A DNA stretch of 64,000 nucleotides from JAKFEE01 sp036675815 (GTDB lineage: Bacteria; Pseudomonadota; Alphaproteobacteria; Rhodospirillales; Magnetospirillaceae): NCBI GenBank assembly GCA_036675815.1, contig JAKFEE010000013.1:1-64000 (forward strand), written 5' to 3'. Of this stretch, positions 51,349-63,243 are shown piece after piece (positions within the stretch are counted from its first letter, which is position 1; every line of letters starts with the position of its first letter). Under the pieces are notes generated by a model. The model had not been told where the DNA came from. It ran no database searches and saw only the letters and a list, made by a program, of their open reading frames with translations. Both the position numbers and the translations under genes were made by a program.

Positions 51349-51930
51349 TCACATCTCCCGGTGATCCACCGACAGCCAGACCTTCTGGGCTATGGGACCG
51401 GTGTCGCCGACGGTTTCGATGTAGTGGACCGCGCTGCCGGGTTTCAGATTCTCGAAATCGCCGTTCAGCACGCTATTGCGGTGGAAATACAGGCTGCCGC
51501 CGGTGTTGGTGATCAGGAACCCGTGATCGGCCTCGGGAAACAGGTCGCGAACCTGACCATGAAACATCTCGGGGTGCGGCTTGATTTCACCGCGCTGGCG
51601 CCCCTTGTACGCCACCAATTGCCGCTCGGCGGCGTCGAAGGCGTCGCGAATGGCCTTGTAGAGATCCGGATTGGCGTAGCGCTCCCTGGGCTTGTGGGGC
51701 TCGCGATTGACGACCAACTCGCCGCCGGGCACACCGAGGTCGATCGAGATGGTGTAGATGTTGCCCTTACGGTGCTGCTTGTGCGGCGCCTCGACGGCGA
51801 CGCGGCAACTGGTGAGGCGCTCGTACAATCGTTCGAGGCGAGTGACCCGCTCGCGAATGGCGGCCTCGACGGCTTCGGAACTCTGCAGATTATGGAAGCG
51901 TATCTCGAGCGGTACGTCCAATGCACTCAT
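51349..51930 (-). CDS. hpf: Ribosome hibernation factor (HPF/RaiA domain) fused to a cold-shock-like domain
   Basis: A 193-aa protein. Residues 1-~110 form the HPF/RaiA ribosome-binding domain (PLEIRFHNLQSSEAVEAAIR, then SIDLGVPGGELVVNR). Residues ~125-193 read as a cold-shock OB fold (MFHGQVRDLFPEADHGFLIT, GSLYFHRNSVLNGDFENLKP, GSAVHYIETVGDTGPIAQKV) instead of the usual long-HPF dimerisation domain. The head should block the decoding centre of idle ribosomes; the tail may bind RNA. ATG 51930 gives the expected N-terminus. Confidence 0.88.
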   Translation of the reverse strand: MSALDVPLEIRFHNLQSSEAVEAAIRERVTRLERLYERLTSCRVAVEAPHKQHRKGNIYTISIDLGVPGGELVVNREPHKPRERYANPDLYKAIRDAFDAAERQLVAYKGRQRGEIKPHPEMFHGQVRDLFPEADHGFLITNTGGSLYFHRNSVLNGDFENLKPGSAVHYIETVGDTGPIAQKVWLSVDHREM

Positions 51931-52213
51931 CCTTTGTCTCGTGGTGGCGCACCCCAAGCAATTGGTGGGCGCCGTCGCTTTGAAAAGGGTCTCTGCCGGT
52001 CCATCTCCACCCTTGCCACCAGGGCCGCCCGTTCGATGCCGTTGCTCTCCAAGTCGATGTAACTCGCTCGGGCGGCCTGCGAACCGGAGGGCGGGGCGGG
52101 AAGCGCGGGCCGACCGGCATGGGCCGCGGAAAACCGTTTGCACCGGGCCTGTTTCCCCACGACACTTCTTGCCCGATGAACGTGGCTTGCCTTCAAGAAA
52201 CCGAGGAGGTCCG

Positions 52214-52987
52214 ATGGAAGAGGTGGTGGTGGTCGAGCGGCCAGGTGAGGGAGTTGCGCTGCTGCGCCTCAATCGGCCGCAAGCCCGCAATGCGTTGAAC
52301 ACCGAGGTGCGGCTTCGCCTGGCCGAGGAGTTTACGGCTCTGGGTGCCGACGATTCCGTGCGCTGCATTGTCGTTACCGGCAATGAAAAGGCCTTCGCCG
52401 CCGGTGCCGACATTCGCGACATGGCCGAGGCCGGCGCCATCGAGATCATGCTGCGCAAGACCCATCGCCTGTGGAGAGCCATCGCCGATTGCCCCAAGCC
52501 GATCATCGCCGCGGTCAACGGCTATGCCTGGGGCGGCGGCTGCGAACTGGCCATGCACGCCGACATCATCATTGCCGGCGAATCGGCCAGCTTCGCCCAG
52601 CCCGAGATCAAGGTCGGCATCATGCCGGGGGCCGGCGGTACGCAACGCCTCACCCGGGCCATCGGCAAATACCGGGCGATGCTGATGCTGCTCACCGGCC
52701 GCGCCATCTCCGGGCCGGAAGCGCTGCAGATGGGCCTGGCCAGCCAAGTGGTGCCCGATGCCGAGGTGCTGACCACGGCCTTGCAGACGGCAGAGACCAT
52801 CGCGGGCATGCCGCCGCTGGCCGTGATGCAGATCAAGGAAGTGCTGCTGGCCGGCCAGGATGCCTCACTCGACGCCGGCCTCATGCTGGAGCGCAAGGCG
52901 TTTCAACTGCTGTTCGATTCCCGCGATCAGAAGGAGGGCATGAAGGCCTTCTTCGAGAAGCGCCCGCCCGTCTACGAAGGAAAGTGA
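52214..52987 (+). CDS. Enoyl-CoA hydratase
   Basis: A 257-aa crotonase-family hydratase. The oxyanion-hole motifs are GNEKAFAAGADIRDMAE and the catalytic-glutamate region YAWGGGCELAMHADI with PEIKVGIMPGAGGTQRL. Its closest general type is the short-chain/phenylacetate hydratase PaaF, but no paa ring-oxygenase genes are present. ATG 52214 has GAGGAGGT upstream. Two bases separate it from the dehydrogenase gene, giving two consecutive beta-oxidation steps. Confidence 0.9.
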   Translation: MEEVVVVERPGEGVALLRLNRPQARNALNTEVRLRLAEEFTALGADDSVRCIVVTGNEKAFAAGADIRDMAEAGAIEIMLRKTHRLWRAIADCPKPIIAAVNGYAWGGGCELAMHADIIIAGESASFAQPEIKVGIMPGAGGTQRLTRAIGKYRAMLMLLTGRAISGPEALQMGLASQVVPDAEVLTTALQTAETIAGMPPLAVMQIKEVLLAGQDASLDAGLMLERKAFQLLFDSRDQKEGMKAFFEKRPPVYEGK

Positions 52988-52989
52988 CC

Positions 52990-54507
52990 ATGCCGCTCGA
53001 TGCCACCCGTCCCGATCTCACCCTGGGCCTCGTCGGCGCCGGCGCCATGGGCCGCGGCATTGCCCAGATCGCCGCGGTTGGCGGCTGTCGGGTCATTACC
53101 TACGACGCCAGGCCCGGCGCGGCGGCTCAGGCCCGCGACTACGTCGCCCAGATGCTAAACAAGTTGGTCGACAAGGGCAAGATGAACCGGGGCGAGGCCG
53201 ATGCCGCCATTGCCCGGATCGACGTCGCCGAATCGCTGGCGGGGCTGGCGCCCTGCCATATCGTCGTCGAAGCCATCGTCGAGGATTTGGCCGCCAAGGG
53301 CCAACTGTTCGGCGAACTCGAGAACGTCGTCGGCGACGATTGCCTTCTGGCCACCAACACCTCGTCGCTGTCGGTGACGGCCATCGCCGCCACCTGTCGC
53401 CGGCCCGAGCGCGTCGGCGGCTTCCACTTCTTCAATCCCGTGCCGCTGATGAAGGTCGTCGAGGTGATCGAAGGCACCGTCAGCGAACCGTGGGTGGCCG
53501 AGGCGCTGACCGCGCTGGCCCGCCGCGTCGGCCATCAGCCGGTGCGCACGAGGGACACGCCCGGCTTCATCGTCAATCACGCCGGGCGCGGCTTCCTCAC
53601 CGAGGCGCTGCGCATCATGCAGGAAGGCGTGGCCGAGCATGAGACCGTGGACCGGGTGCTGCGCGAGGCGGCGGGCTTCCGCATGGGACCGCTGGAGCTT
53701 CTCGATCTCACCGGCCTCGACGTGTCGCACCCGGTGATGGAATCCATTTACGCGCAGTATTACCACGAGCCGCGGTTCCGTCCGTCGCCGATCACGCGCC
53801 AGCGCCTGGCGGCAGGCCTGCTCGGTCGCAAGAGTGGTCGCGGCTTCTACGACTACTCCGGCGAAACACAGGTCACACCCCCGCCAACGGCCCCCAAGGC
53901 GAGGCCCGGGTCGGTGTGGGTTGCGCCCAGCCACCACGCGGCCGCGGTTGCCGACAAGGTGGCGGCACTCGGCGCTCGCCTCGAATCCGGTACCGCACCC
54001 AGCGCCCAGGCCCTCTGCGTCGTGGCGCCCGTGGGCGAGGACGCCACCGGCTGCGCCGTGCGGCTTGGCCTCGATCCGCGCCGCGTGGTTGCCGTGGACC
54101 CGCTGTTCGGGCTGGATCGCCACCGCACTATCATGGCAACGCCGGCCACCGAGCGGGCGATGCGGGACGCCGCCCACGGGCTGTTTGCCGCCGATGGCGT
54201 CCCGGTGAGCGTGATCAACGACAGCCCGGGCTTCATCGCCCAACGCGTCCTGGCCACCATCGTCAACATCGGCTGCGAAATCGCGCAGCAGCGCGTGGCC
54301 ACGCCCGAAGACATCGACCGCGCCGTGAACCTGGGTCTGGGCTATCCGAAGGGGCCGCTGGCCTGGGGTGATGCGCTTGGCGCTGCAAACGTGCTGGCGG
54401 TGCTGCAGGCCATGCTCGAGGTTACCGGCGACCCGCGCTACCGCCCGTCCCTGTGGCTGCGGCGTCGGGCAATGCTGGGCTTGTCGCTGCTGACCCCCGA
54501 GGGCTGA
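52990..54507 (+). CDS. 3-hydroxyacyl-CoA dehydrogenase (PaaH/PaaC type)
   Basis: A 505-aa NAD-dependent dehydrogenase. The Rossmann motif GLVGAGAMGRGIAQIAAVGG is near the N-terminus; the catalytic histidine lies in VGGFHFFNPVPLMKVVEVI, then a C-terminal domain with TPGFIVNHAGRGFL. A second, partly degenerate 3HCDH C-terminal domain (SPGFIAQRVLATIVNIGCE) gives the ~500-aa PaaH-type length. It directly follows the hydratase gene. Confidence 0.92.
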   Translation: MPLDATRPDLTLGLVGAGAMGRGIAQIAAVGGCRVITYDARPGAAAQARDYVAQMLNKLVDKGKMNRGEADAAIARIDVAESLAGLAPCHIVVEAIVEDLAAKGQLFGELENVVGDDCLLATNTSSLSVTAIAATCRRPERVGGFHFFNPVPLMKVVEVIEGTVSEPWVAEALTALARRVGHQPVRTRDTPGFIVNHAGRGFLTEALRIMQEGVAEHETVDRVLREAAGFRMGPLELLDLTGLDVSHPVMESIYAQYYHEPRFRPSPITRQRLAAGLLGRKSGRGFYDYSGETQVTPPPTAPKARPGSVWVAPSHHAAAVADKVAALGARLESGTAPSAQALCVVAPVGEDATGCAVRLGLDPRRVVAVDPLFGLDRHRTIMATPATERAMRDAAHGLFAADGVPVSVINDSPGFIAQRVLATIVNIGCEIAQQRVATPEDIDRAVNLGLGYPKGPLAWGDALGAANVLAVLQAMLEVTGDPRYRPSLWLRRRAMLGLSLLTPEG

Positions 54508-54605
54508 ATCCAGTCGCGCCGGCCACGCTCGTCAGCGCCCTTGGCGGCGCTGGCCGGCGTTGGTAACATAATTTCGTAAGCCCGTCGGGAAAGAAACGAT
54601 TCAAC

Positions 54606-55109
54606 ATGCAGCGGGTCAAGCTCGATCGGATCGACAGACGCATACTCGCCGATCTCCAGGCCGATGGCCGGATGACCAACGTCGATCTCGCCCGGCGCGC
54701 GGGCATCTCGGCGCCCCCCTGCCTGCGGCGGGTGCGCGCCCTCGAAGAATCCGGTTTCATTCGTGGCTACCATGCCGAGGTCGATCCTGGGGCGCTGGGC
54801 TTCAACGTCACCGTCTTCGCCCATGTCGGCCTGAACAGTCAGGCCGAGGCCGATCTGCGCTCGTTCGAGGCTCTGGTTCAGCACTGGCCCGAGGTGCGCG
54901 AATGCCACATGCTGGCCGGGGAGACCGATTTCCTGCTGAAGATCGTCGCCAAGGACTGGGATGATTACCAGCGCTTCCTCACCACCAGGCTGACGGCGGC
55001 GCCCAACATCAGCCACGTGAAGTCGGCGCTGGGCATCCGCACGTCGAAACTCCTTCCCGGCGTTCCCATCGCGGTGGACGAGGAGGAGAAGGAACCTGTC
55101 GAGGGTTAG
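54606..55109 (+). CDS. Lrp/AsnC-family transcriptional regulator
   Basis: A 167-aa Lrp-like protein: an N-terminal winged helix-turn-helix (LDRIDRRILADLQADGRMTN then LARRAGISAPPCLRRVRALE) and a C-terminal RAM effector domain (ECHMLAGETDFLLKIVAKDW). Family members sense amino acids or related small molecules. It follows the fatty-acid/acyl-CoA pair by 98 bp and may or may not regulate it. Confidence 0.93.
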   Translation: MQRVKLDRIDRRILADLQADGRMTNVDLARRAGISAPPCLRRVRALEESGFIRGYHAEVDPGALGFNVTVFAHVGLNSQAEADLRSFEALVQHWPEVRECHMLAGETDFLLKIVAKDWDDYQRFLTTRLTAAPNISHVKSALGIRTSKLLPGVPIAVDEEEKEPVEG

Positions 55110-55118
55110 GAACGTCCC

Positions 55119-55592
55119 TCAGCCAAAGCGGACGTCGACGATCTCATAGGATTTCGAGCCACCGGGCGTGGTGACCTCGACCATGTCGCCCAGATGCTTG
55201 CCGATCAGGGCGCGCGCCAGCGGGGCATGCACCGACAGGCGACCTTCCTTGATGTCGGCCTCGTGGGCGCCGACGATGGTGTAGGCGACCTCTTCGTCGG
55301 AATCCTCGTCGGCCAGGGTGACCGTGGCGCCGAAGCGCACTTGGTCGCCCGATAGCTGCGAAATGTCGATGACCTGGGCGCGGCTGACGATGTCCTCGAG
55401 CTCGGCGACACGGCCCTCGATGAAGCTCTGGCGCTCGCGTGCCGCATGATATTCGGCGTTCTCGGACAGATCACCATGCTCGCGCGCCTCGGCGATGGCG
55501 CGGATGACCGCCGGGCGCTCGCTGGTCTTGAGCGTCTTCAGCTCGTCCTCCAGCCGGGCCAGGCCGGCTGCGGTCATTGGAATCTTTTCCAT
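55119..55592 (-). CDS. greA: Transcription elongation factor GreA
   Basis: Rescues backtracked RNA polymerase by stimulating transcript cleavage. It is 157 aa: an N-terminal coiled coil (KIPMTAAGLARLEDELKTLK, GDLSENAEYHAARERQSFIE with the acidic tip) and a C-terminal FKBP-like domain (YTIVGAHEADIKEGRLSV). It lies 47 bp downstream of carB; the carAB-greA order is common in alphaproteobacteria. Confidence 0.97.
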   Translation of the reverse strand: MEKIPMTAAGLARLEDELKTLKTSERPAVIRAIAEAREHGDLSENAEYHAARERQSFIEGRVAELEDIVSRAQVIDISQLSGDQVRFGATVTLADEDSDEEVAYTIVGAHEADIKEGRLSVHAPLARALIGKHLGDMVEVTTPGGSKSYEIVDVRFG

Positions 55593-55639
55593 CCGGGACC
55601 CCGAAAACTGTTCGACCGGGCCTAGGGCCCGGTCATCCG

Positions 55640-58912
<3,273 letters not shown>

Positions 58913-58933
58913 GCTCAGCTTTCAGTCAACCAA

Positions 58934-58979
58934 GGGGGACACAGAGATCACGGAGGGCCACAGAGACCGCAGAGGAGTC
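58934..58979. repeat. Left terminal repeat of the GxxExxY element
   Basis: A ggggacacagagat-type repeat immediately downstream of the GxxExxY stop codon. Reverse-complemented, it aligns imperfectly with the copy at 59352-59400 (ggggacacagaggccacc...). It belongs to the same family as 25292-25376 and 61328-61422. Confidence 0.75.
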
Positions 58980-59351
58980 TCACAGCACCATCCGAACGAT
59001 CCCCTCTCTCAGCAACGGCACGTTGAAGTTGATGAGCAGCCCAACCGGCAAGCCGCTCAACCTCAGGTACGTCAATAATTGAGCCTGATGTTGCTGCATC
59101 AGGCTCTCCACGGTTTTCAGTTCCAAGATCACCCTATCGGCAACAACAACGTCCATCCTGTAGGCACATGCGAGGCGGATTCCTTTGTATTCTACCGGTA
59201 GCGGCACTTGGCGCCGAAACGGCACGTTGTGGATGGCCAGCTCGTGGCAAAGGCATTCCTCATAGGCCGACTCGAGAAGCCCAGGACCCAACGCTTTGTG
59301 AACATCGATGGCGAGCCCGATTATGCAGTCGGTGACGGAGTCTCGTTCCAC
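58980..59351 (-). CDS. GxxExxY protein (PD-(D/E)xK-like)
   Basis: A 123-aa GxxExxY-family protein. The name motif is G24-LL-E27-SA-Y30 (LGPGLLESAYEE), and a nuclease-like set follows: D67 in YRMDVVVADR, E77 and K79 in ILELKTVES. The function is unknown; the family is widespread and associated with dispersed repeats. The start is a GTG (59351) at the very edge of the right repeat, and the stop touches the left repeat, so the gene exactly fills the element. Insertion here splits carA from carB. Confidence 0.9.
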   Translation of the reverse strand: MERDSVTDCIIGLAIDVHKALGPGLLESAYEECLCHELAIHNVPFRRQVPLPVEYKGIRLACAYRMDVVVADRVILELKTVESLMQQHQAQLLTYLRLSGLPVGLLINFNVPLLREGIVRMVL

Positions 59352-59400
59352 GGCGTGTGCCTCGGTGTTCTCTGTGCTTCTCGGTGGCCTCTGTGTCCCC
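59352..59400. repeat. Right terminal repeat of the GxxExxY element
   Basis: Inverted partner of 58934-58979. It begins at the GTG start of the GxxExxY gene and runs to the carA stop codon, reading on the minus strand ggggacacagaggccacc. It may contribute the translation start of the GxxExxY gene. Confidence 0.75.
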
Positions 59401-60590
59401 TAGGCTTTCGTCCTCTCCATCATGGCCACGAACCGGTCGAACAGGTATTGGCTGTCCTGCGGCCCCGGCGAGGCCTCCGGATGGTATTGCACGCTGAACA
59501 CCGGCTTGTCCTTCACCGCGATGCCCTCGACCGAGCCGTCGAACAGCGAGCGGTGGGTGACGGAGACGTTGCCGGGCAGCGTCTCCTCGTCGACGACGAA
59601 ACCGTGATTCTGGCTGGTGATCTCGACCTTGCCGGTGGCGAGGTCCTTGACCGGGTGATTGGCGCCGCGGTGGCCGCAATCCATCTTGTGCGTCGTCGCA
59701 CCCAGCGCGCGGGCCAGCATCTGGTGGCCCAGGCAGATGCCGAAGGTGGGGATGTTGCGCTCGACGATCTCGCGGATGACCGGCACGGCATAGGTGCCGG
59801 TGGCGGCCGGGTCGCCGGGGCCGTTCGACAGAAACACGCCGTCGGGCCGATGGCGCAGGATGTCCTCGACCGAAGCATCCGCCGGCACGACGGTGACGTG
59901 GCAACCGATCTGGGCCAGGCAGCGCAGGATGTTGCGCTTGGCCCCGTAGTCGACGGCGACGACGCGAAAGCGCGGGTTGTCCTGGCGGCCATGGCCGTGG
60001 GCCAGCGACCACGTCGTCTGATCCCAGTCATAGGTCTGGCGGCAGGTGACCTCTTTGGCCAGATCCATGCCTTCCAGGCCCGGCCACGCCTGTGCCTGGC
60101 CGTACAGCGCCTCGAGATCGAAGTTGCCGTCCGGCGCATGGACGATGACCGCGTTGGGCGCGCCGATGTCGCGGATACGCCGCGTCAGTCGCCGGGTGTC
60201 GACGCCGCTGATGCCGACGATGCCGAACGACTTCAGCCAGCGATCGAGATGCTGCGTCGCCCGCCAGTTGGCCGGCTCGGTGATGTCGGCGCGCAGCACG
60301 CAGCCGGCGGCGGCCGAGGTGGCCGTCTCGATGTCCTCGGCATTGGCGCCGACATTGCCGATATGGGGAAAGGTGAAAGTGATGATCTGACCGGCGAAGG
60401 ACGGGTCGGTCAGCGATTCCTGATAGCCGGTGATCGCCGTGTTGAACACCACCTCGCCGACGGCGCTGCCGGCGGCACCGAGGCCGCGGCCCCACAGCAC
60501 GCTGCCGTCATCGAGGACCAGGGCGGCCGTGGCCCCCGGCGGGCGCTGGCTGTGCAGGCTGGGCGCGAGCCCCCGGTGTTCGTGCGGCAT
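59400..60590 (-). CDS. carA: Carbamoyl-phosphate synthase small subunit
   Basis: Glutaminase subunit supplying ammonia to CarB. It is 396 aa from ATG 60590 (MPHEHRGLAPSLHSQRPPG). The N-terminal CPSase domain has VLDDGSVLWGRGLGAAGSAV and GEVVFNTAITGYQESLTDPS. The class I amidotransferase has its cysteine in FGICLGHQMLARAL and the His-Glu pair in QYHPEASPGPQD. The 264-bp divergent gap to yqeY holds its promoter; nothing else is recognised there. Confidence 0.97.
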   Translation of the reverse strand: MPHEHRGLAPSLHSQRPPGATAALVLDDGSVLWGRGLGAAGSAVGEVVFNTAITGYQESLTDPSFAGQIITFTFPHIGNVGANAEDIETATSAAAGCVLRADITEPANWRATQHLDRWLKSFGIVGISGVDTRRLTRRIRDIGAPNAVIVHAPDGNFDLEALYGQAQAWPGLEGMDLAKEVTCRQTYDWDQTTWSLAHGHGRQDNPRFRVVAVDYGAKRNILRCLAQIGCHVTVVPADASVEDILRHRPDGVFLSNGPGDPAATGTYAVPVIREIVERNIPTFGICLGHQMLARALGATTHKMDCGHRGANHPVKDLATGKVEITSQNHGFVVDEETLPGNVSVTHRSLFDGSVEGIAVKDKPVFSVQYHPEASPGPQDSQYLFDRFVAMMERTKA

Positions 60591-60854
60591 CAAACTATCC
60601 TTGTAAAACGGTCTAACCTGCCGCGCACGCGAGCCGACAGGCCGCCGCGGGGCAGCGGATTCTATCCAGATCGCGTCGTGGTGGCCGGCGGGCGGCGGGT
60701 AAATTGGGCGATAGATAGGGAAATCCGCCGATGCCGTCAAGCATCGCGGCGCCGCGGCAAAAGCCAGAACCATCAAGGCTTTGCGGCTTTTGCCTTGGGC
60801 GCCGATTTGATGTAGCTTGGTGGGCTTGCATCAGAATGACGAAAAGGAAAGCGG

Positions 60855-61313
60855 ATGCTCCGGCAGCGCCTCACCGACGCGCTCAAGCAGGCCATGCTGG
60901 CCAAGGACGCGCGCACGGTTTCCACCGTACGCCTGATTCTGGCGGCGCTCAAGGACCGCGACATCGCGGCGCGCGGTCGCGGCGTGCCCGATGGAATCAG
61001 CGACGACGAAGTGCTGCAGATGCTGCAGTCCATGGTCAAGCAGCGTCGTGAGAGCATCGCCCTCTACGAACAGGGCGGGCGGTTGGAGCTGGCCGAGCAG
61101 GAGGCGGAGGAGATCGCCATCATCGAGCGGTTCATGCCGCGCCAGCTCTCCGAAACCGAAATGACCGAGGTGATCGGCGCCTTGCTGAGCGAACTCGGTG
61201 CCGCCGGCCTCAAGGACATGGGGCGGGTGATGACGGCGCTGCGCGAGCGCTATGCCGGCCAGATGGATTTCGCCAAGGCCAGCGCCATGGTCAAGCGACA
61301 GCTCGGCGGCTAA
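60855..61313 (+). CDS. yqeY: GatB/YqeY-domain protein
   Basis: A 152-aa YqeY protein: helical N-terminus (LRQRLTDALKQAMLAKDART, VSTVRLILAALKDRDIA) and a C-terminal tRNA-binding-like GatB tail domain (AAGLKDMGRVMTALRERYAG). It is frequently found upstream of dnaG-rpoD. Its precise role is unknown; a tRNA-amidotransferase link rests on domain similarity. AAGGA precedes the start. Confidence 0.94.
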   Translation: MLRQRLTDALKQAMLAKDARTVSTVRLILAALKDRDIAARGRGVPDGISDDEVLQMLQSMVKQRRESIALYEQGGRLELAEQEAEEIAIIERFMPRQLSETEMTEVIGALLSELGAAGLKDMGRVMTALRERYAGQMDFAKASAMVKRQLGG

Positions 61314-61327
61314 GACAGCCAGCAATC

Positions 61328-61422
61328 GACCACAGAGGTCCTGAGGCACTGAGGGAGCACAGAGCGGATGCGAATTCTTCTTTCTCTGTGGAGTTTCTGT
61401 GTCTCTGTGCCTTTGTGGTTGG
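61328..61422. repeat. Gene-less cacagag-type inverted repeat between yqeY and dnaG
   Basis: Arms around 61328-61367 and 61378-61422 pair imperfectly, built of ccacagagg and ctctgtgcctttgtgg units, with almost no centre. It is the third member of the family seen in the his operon and around the GxxExxY gene. It fills the gap before the dnaG start codon and may alter the dnaG leader. Confidence 0.8.
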
Positions 61423-61443
61423 CCTGCTGGTAGTCGTGCGAGA

Positions 61444-63243
61444 ATGGCCTTTCCCCCGCAATTCCTGGAAGAGCTGCGCGCCCGCCTGCCGCTGGCCGGC
61501 GTCATTGGCCGCAAGGTCAAGCTGCAGCGACGCGGGCGCGAGTATCTGGGGCTGTGCCCGTTCCACAACGAGCGGACGCCATCCTTCACGGTCAATGAAG
61601 AGAAGGGTTTCTATCACTGCTTCGGCTGTGGGGCGCATGGCGATGTGGTGGGCTTCGAGATGCAGGCCCACCACCTATCCTTCCCCGAGGCCGTGGAGCG
61701 GTTGGCGGCCGAGGCGGGCGTCACCCCGCCCGCACAGACGCCACGCGAGCGCGAAAGGGCCAAACGCCAGGCGTCGTTATATGACGCCTGCGAGGCGGCC
61801 TGTGCCTACTTCGAGCAGCAGCTCCGTTCCGCCGCGGGCCGCGATGCGCTCGCCTATCTGCGCGGCCGCGGCCTCGACGAGGCCATCATCGCGCGCTTCC
61901 GCCTGGGCTTCGCCGCCGACGGGCGCGACGGCCTGAAGGCGGCGCTCAAGGCTGCCGGATTGCCGGAAGCCCTGTTGGTCGAGGCGGGATTGCTGATCCG
62001 GCGCGACGACGGCAGCACCTATGATCGCTTCCGCGGCCGGGTGATTTTCCCGATCAGCGACCGGCGCGGCCGTATCGTCGCCTTCGGCGGCCGCATCCTC
62101 GGCGATGGCCAGCCCAAATACCTGAATTCGCCCGACACGCCCTTGTTCCACAAGGGCAGCCTGCTCTACGGCCTGGCCCAGGCCCGCCTGCCCGCCGCCG
62201 AGGCGGGCACCGTCATCGCCGTCGAGGGCTACATGGACGTCATCGCCCTCAGTCGTGCCGGCCTGGCCAATGCCGTCGCGCCATTGGGCACGGCGCTCAC
62301 CGAACAACAGATCGAGGCGATGTGGCGCATGGCGCCCGAGCCGATCCTGTGTCTCGACGGCGACGCCGCCGGCCAGCGCGCCGCCGCCCGCGCCGCCTTG
62401 CGCGCCCTGCCGCTACTCAAGCCGGGTCAGTCGTTGCGCTTCGCCATGCTGCCGGCGCCCGAGGATCCCGACAGCCTGATCAGCGCCCGCGGTGCCGACG
62501 CCATGCGTGCCGTGCTCGACCGGGCCGAGCCGCTGTTCGAGGTGCTGTGGCGCATGCTGGTTTCGGCCAAGCCGCTCGACACGCCGGAGCGCCGCGCCGC
62601 TGCGGAAAGGGAGTTCCGCGACAGCGTCGCGGTCATCGCCGAGCCGATGGTGCGCAAGCAGTACGAGGCCGAGGGCCTGGCGCGGCTGCGCAGTTTGTTC
62701 GCGGCACAGCGCTGGCAGCGGCGTTCCGGCCGCGGCAGGGCGCCGACGACCTCGGTCGGCCGCGGCGAGGACGGCCGCATCGCCGCCCTCGGCGCCGCCC
62801 GCCCGCAGGCGATGCCGTCCAGCAGCAGTGAGGCACTCATGTTGTTCCTGGTGGTGCGGCGCCCGGAGATTTTCGCCGCGGTGGCCGAGCGGCTGGGGGC
62901 CGTGCAGTTCGCCAATGGCGAGGCCGAGGCGCTGCGCCAGCGGTTGATGGGGTGTCTGGATGCCGGCGATGAGGCGGTGGCGGCCTTGCTCGACGAGCCG
63001 CGCTTTGCCCGCTATTTCGGGCAGATGGCGCAATTGCAGGCCAACGTGTTCGTGCTGCGCCGCGACGTCGACGACGTGGTGCGGCTGTGGGAGGATGCCT
63101 ATCAGCGCCACCTGCGACCCGAAATCGACGCCGATTGCGCCCGCATCGAGGCGGAGCTGGGCACCGAGCCATCGCTCGAGCGCCTCGACCGCCTGTTGGC
63201 CCTGCAGGAAGCCAAGCGCGGCCTGGATGACACCGATGGCTGA
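61444..63243 (+). CDS. dnaG: DNA primase
   Basis: Synthesises RNA primers at the replication fork. It is 599 aa from ATG 61444 (MAFPPQFLEELRARLPLAG). The CHC2 zinc finger uses C38, H41, C59 and C62 (GLCPFHNERTPSF, YHCFGCGAHGD). The TOPRIM catalytic core includes VIAVEGYMDVIALSRAG and LCLDGDAAGQRAA. The C-terminal helicase-binding region is present. In the macromolecular-synthesis order dnaG-rpoD. Confidence 0.98.
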   Translation: MAFPPQFLEELRARLPLAGVIGRKVKLQRRGREYLGLCPFHNERTPSFTVNEEKGFYHCFGCGAHGDVVGFEMQAHHLSFPEAVERLAAEAGVTPPAQTPRERERAKRQASLYDACEAACAYFEQQLRSAAGRDALAYLRGRGLDEAIIARFRLGFAADGRDGLKAALKAAGLPEALLVEAGLLIRRDDGSTYDRFRGRVIFPISDRRGRIVAFGGRILGDGQPKYLNSPDTPLFHKGSLLYGLAQARLPAAEAGTVIAVEGYMDVIALSRAGLANAVAPLGTALTEQQIEAMWRMAPEPILCLDGDAAGQRAAARAALRALPLLKPGQSLRFAMLPAPEDPDSLISARGADAMRAVLDRAEPLFEVLWRMLVSAKPLDTPERRAAAEREFRDSVAVIAEPMVRKQYEAEGLARLRSLFAAQRWQRRSGRGRAPTTSVGRGEDGRIAALGAARPQAMPSSSSEALMLFLVVRRPEIFAAVAERLGAVQFANGEAEALRQRLMGCLDAGDEAVAALLDEPRFARYFGQMAQLQANVFVLRRDVDDVVRLWEDAYQRHLRPEIDADCARIEAELGTEPSLERLDRLLALQEAKRGLDDTDG

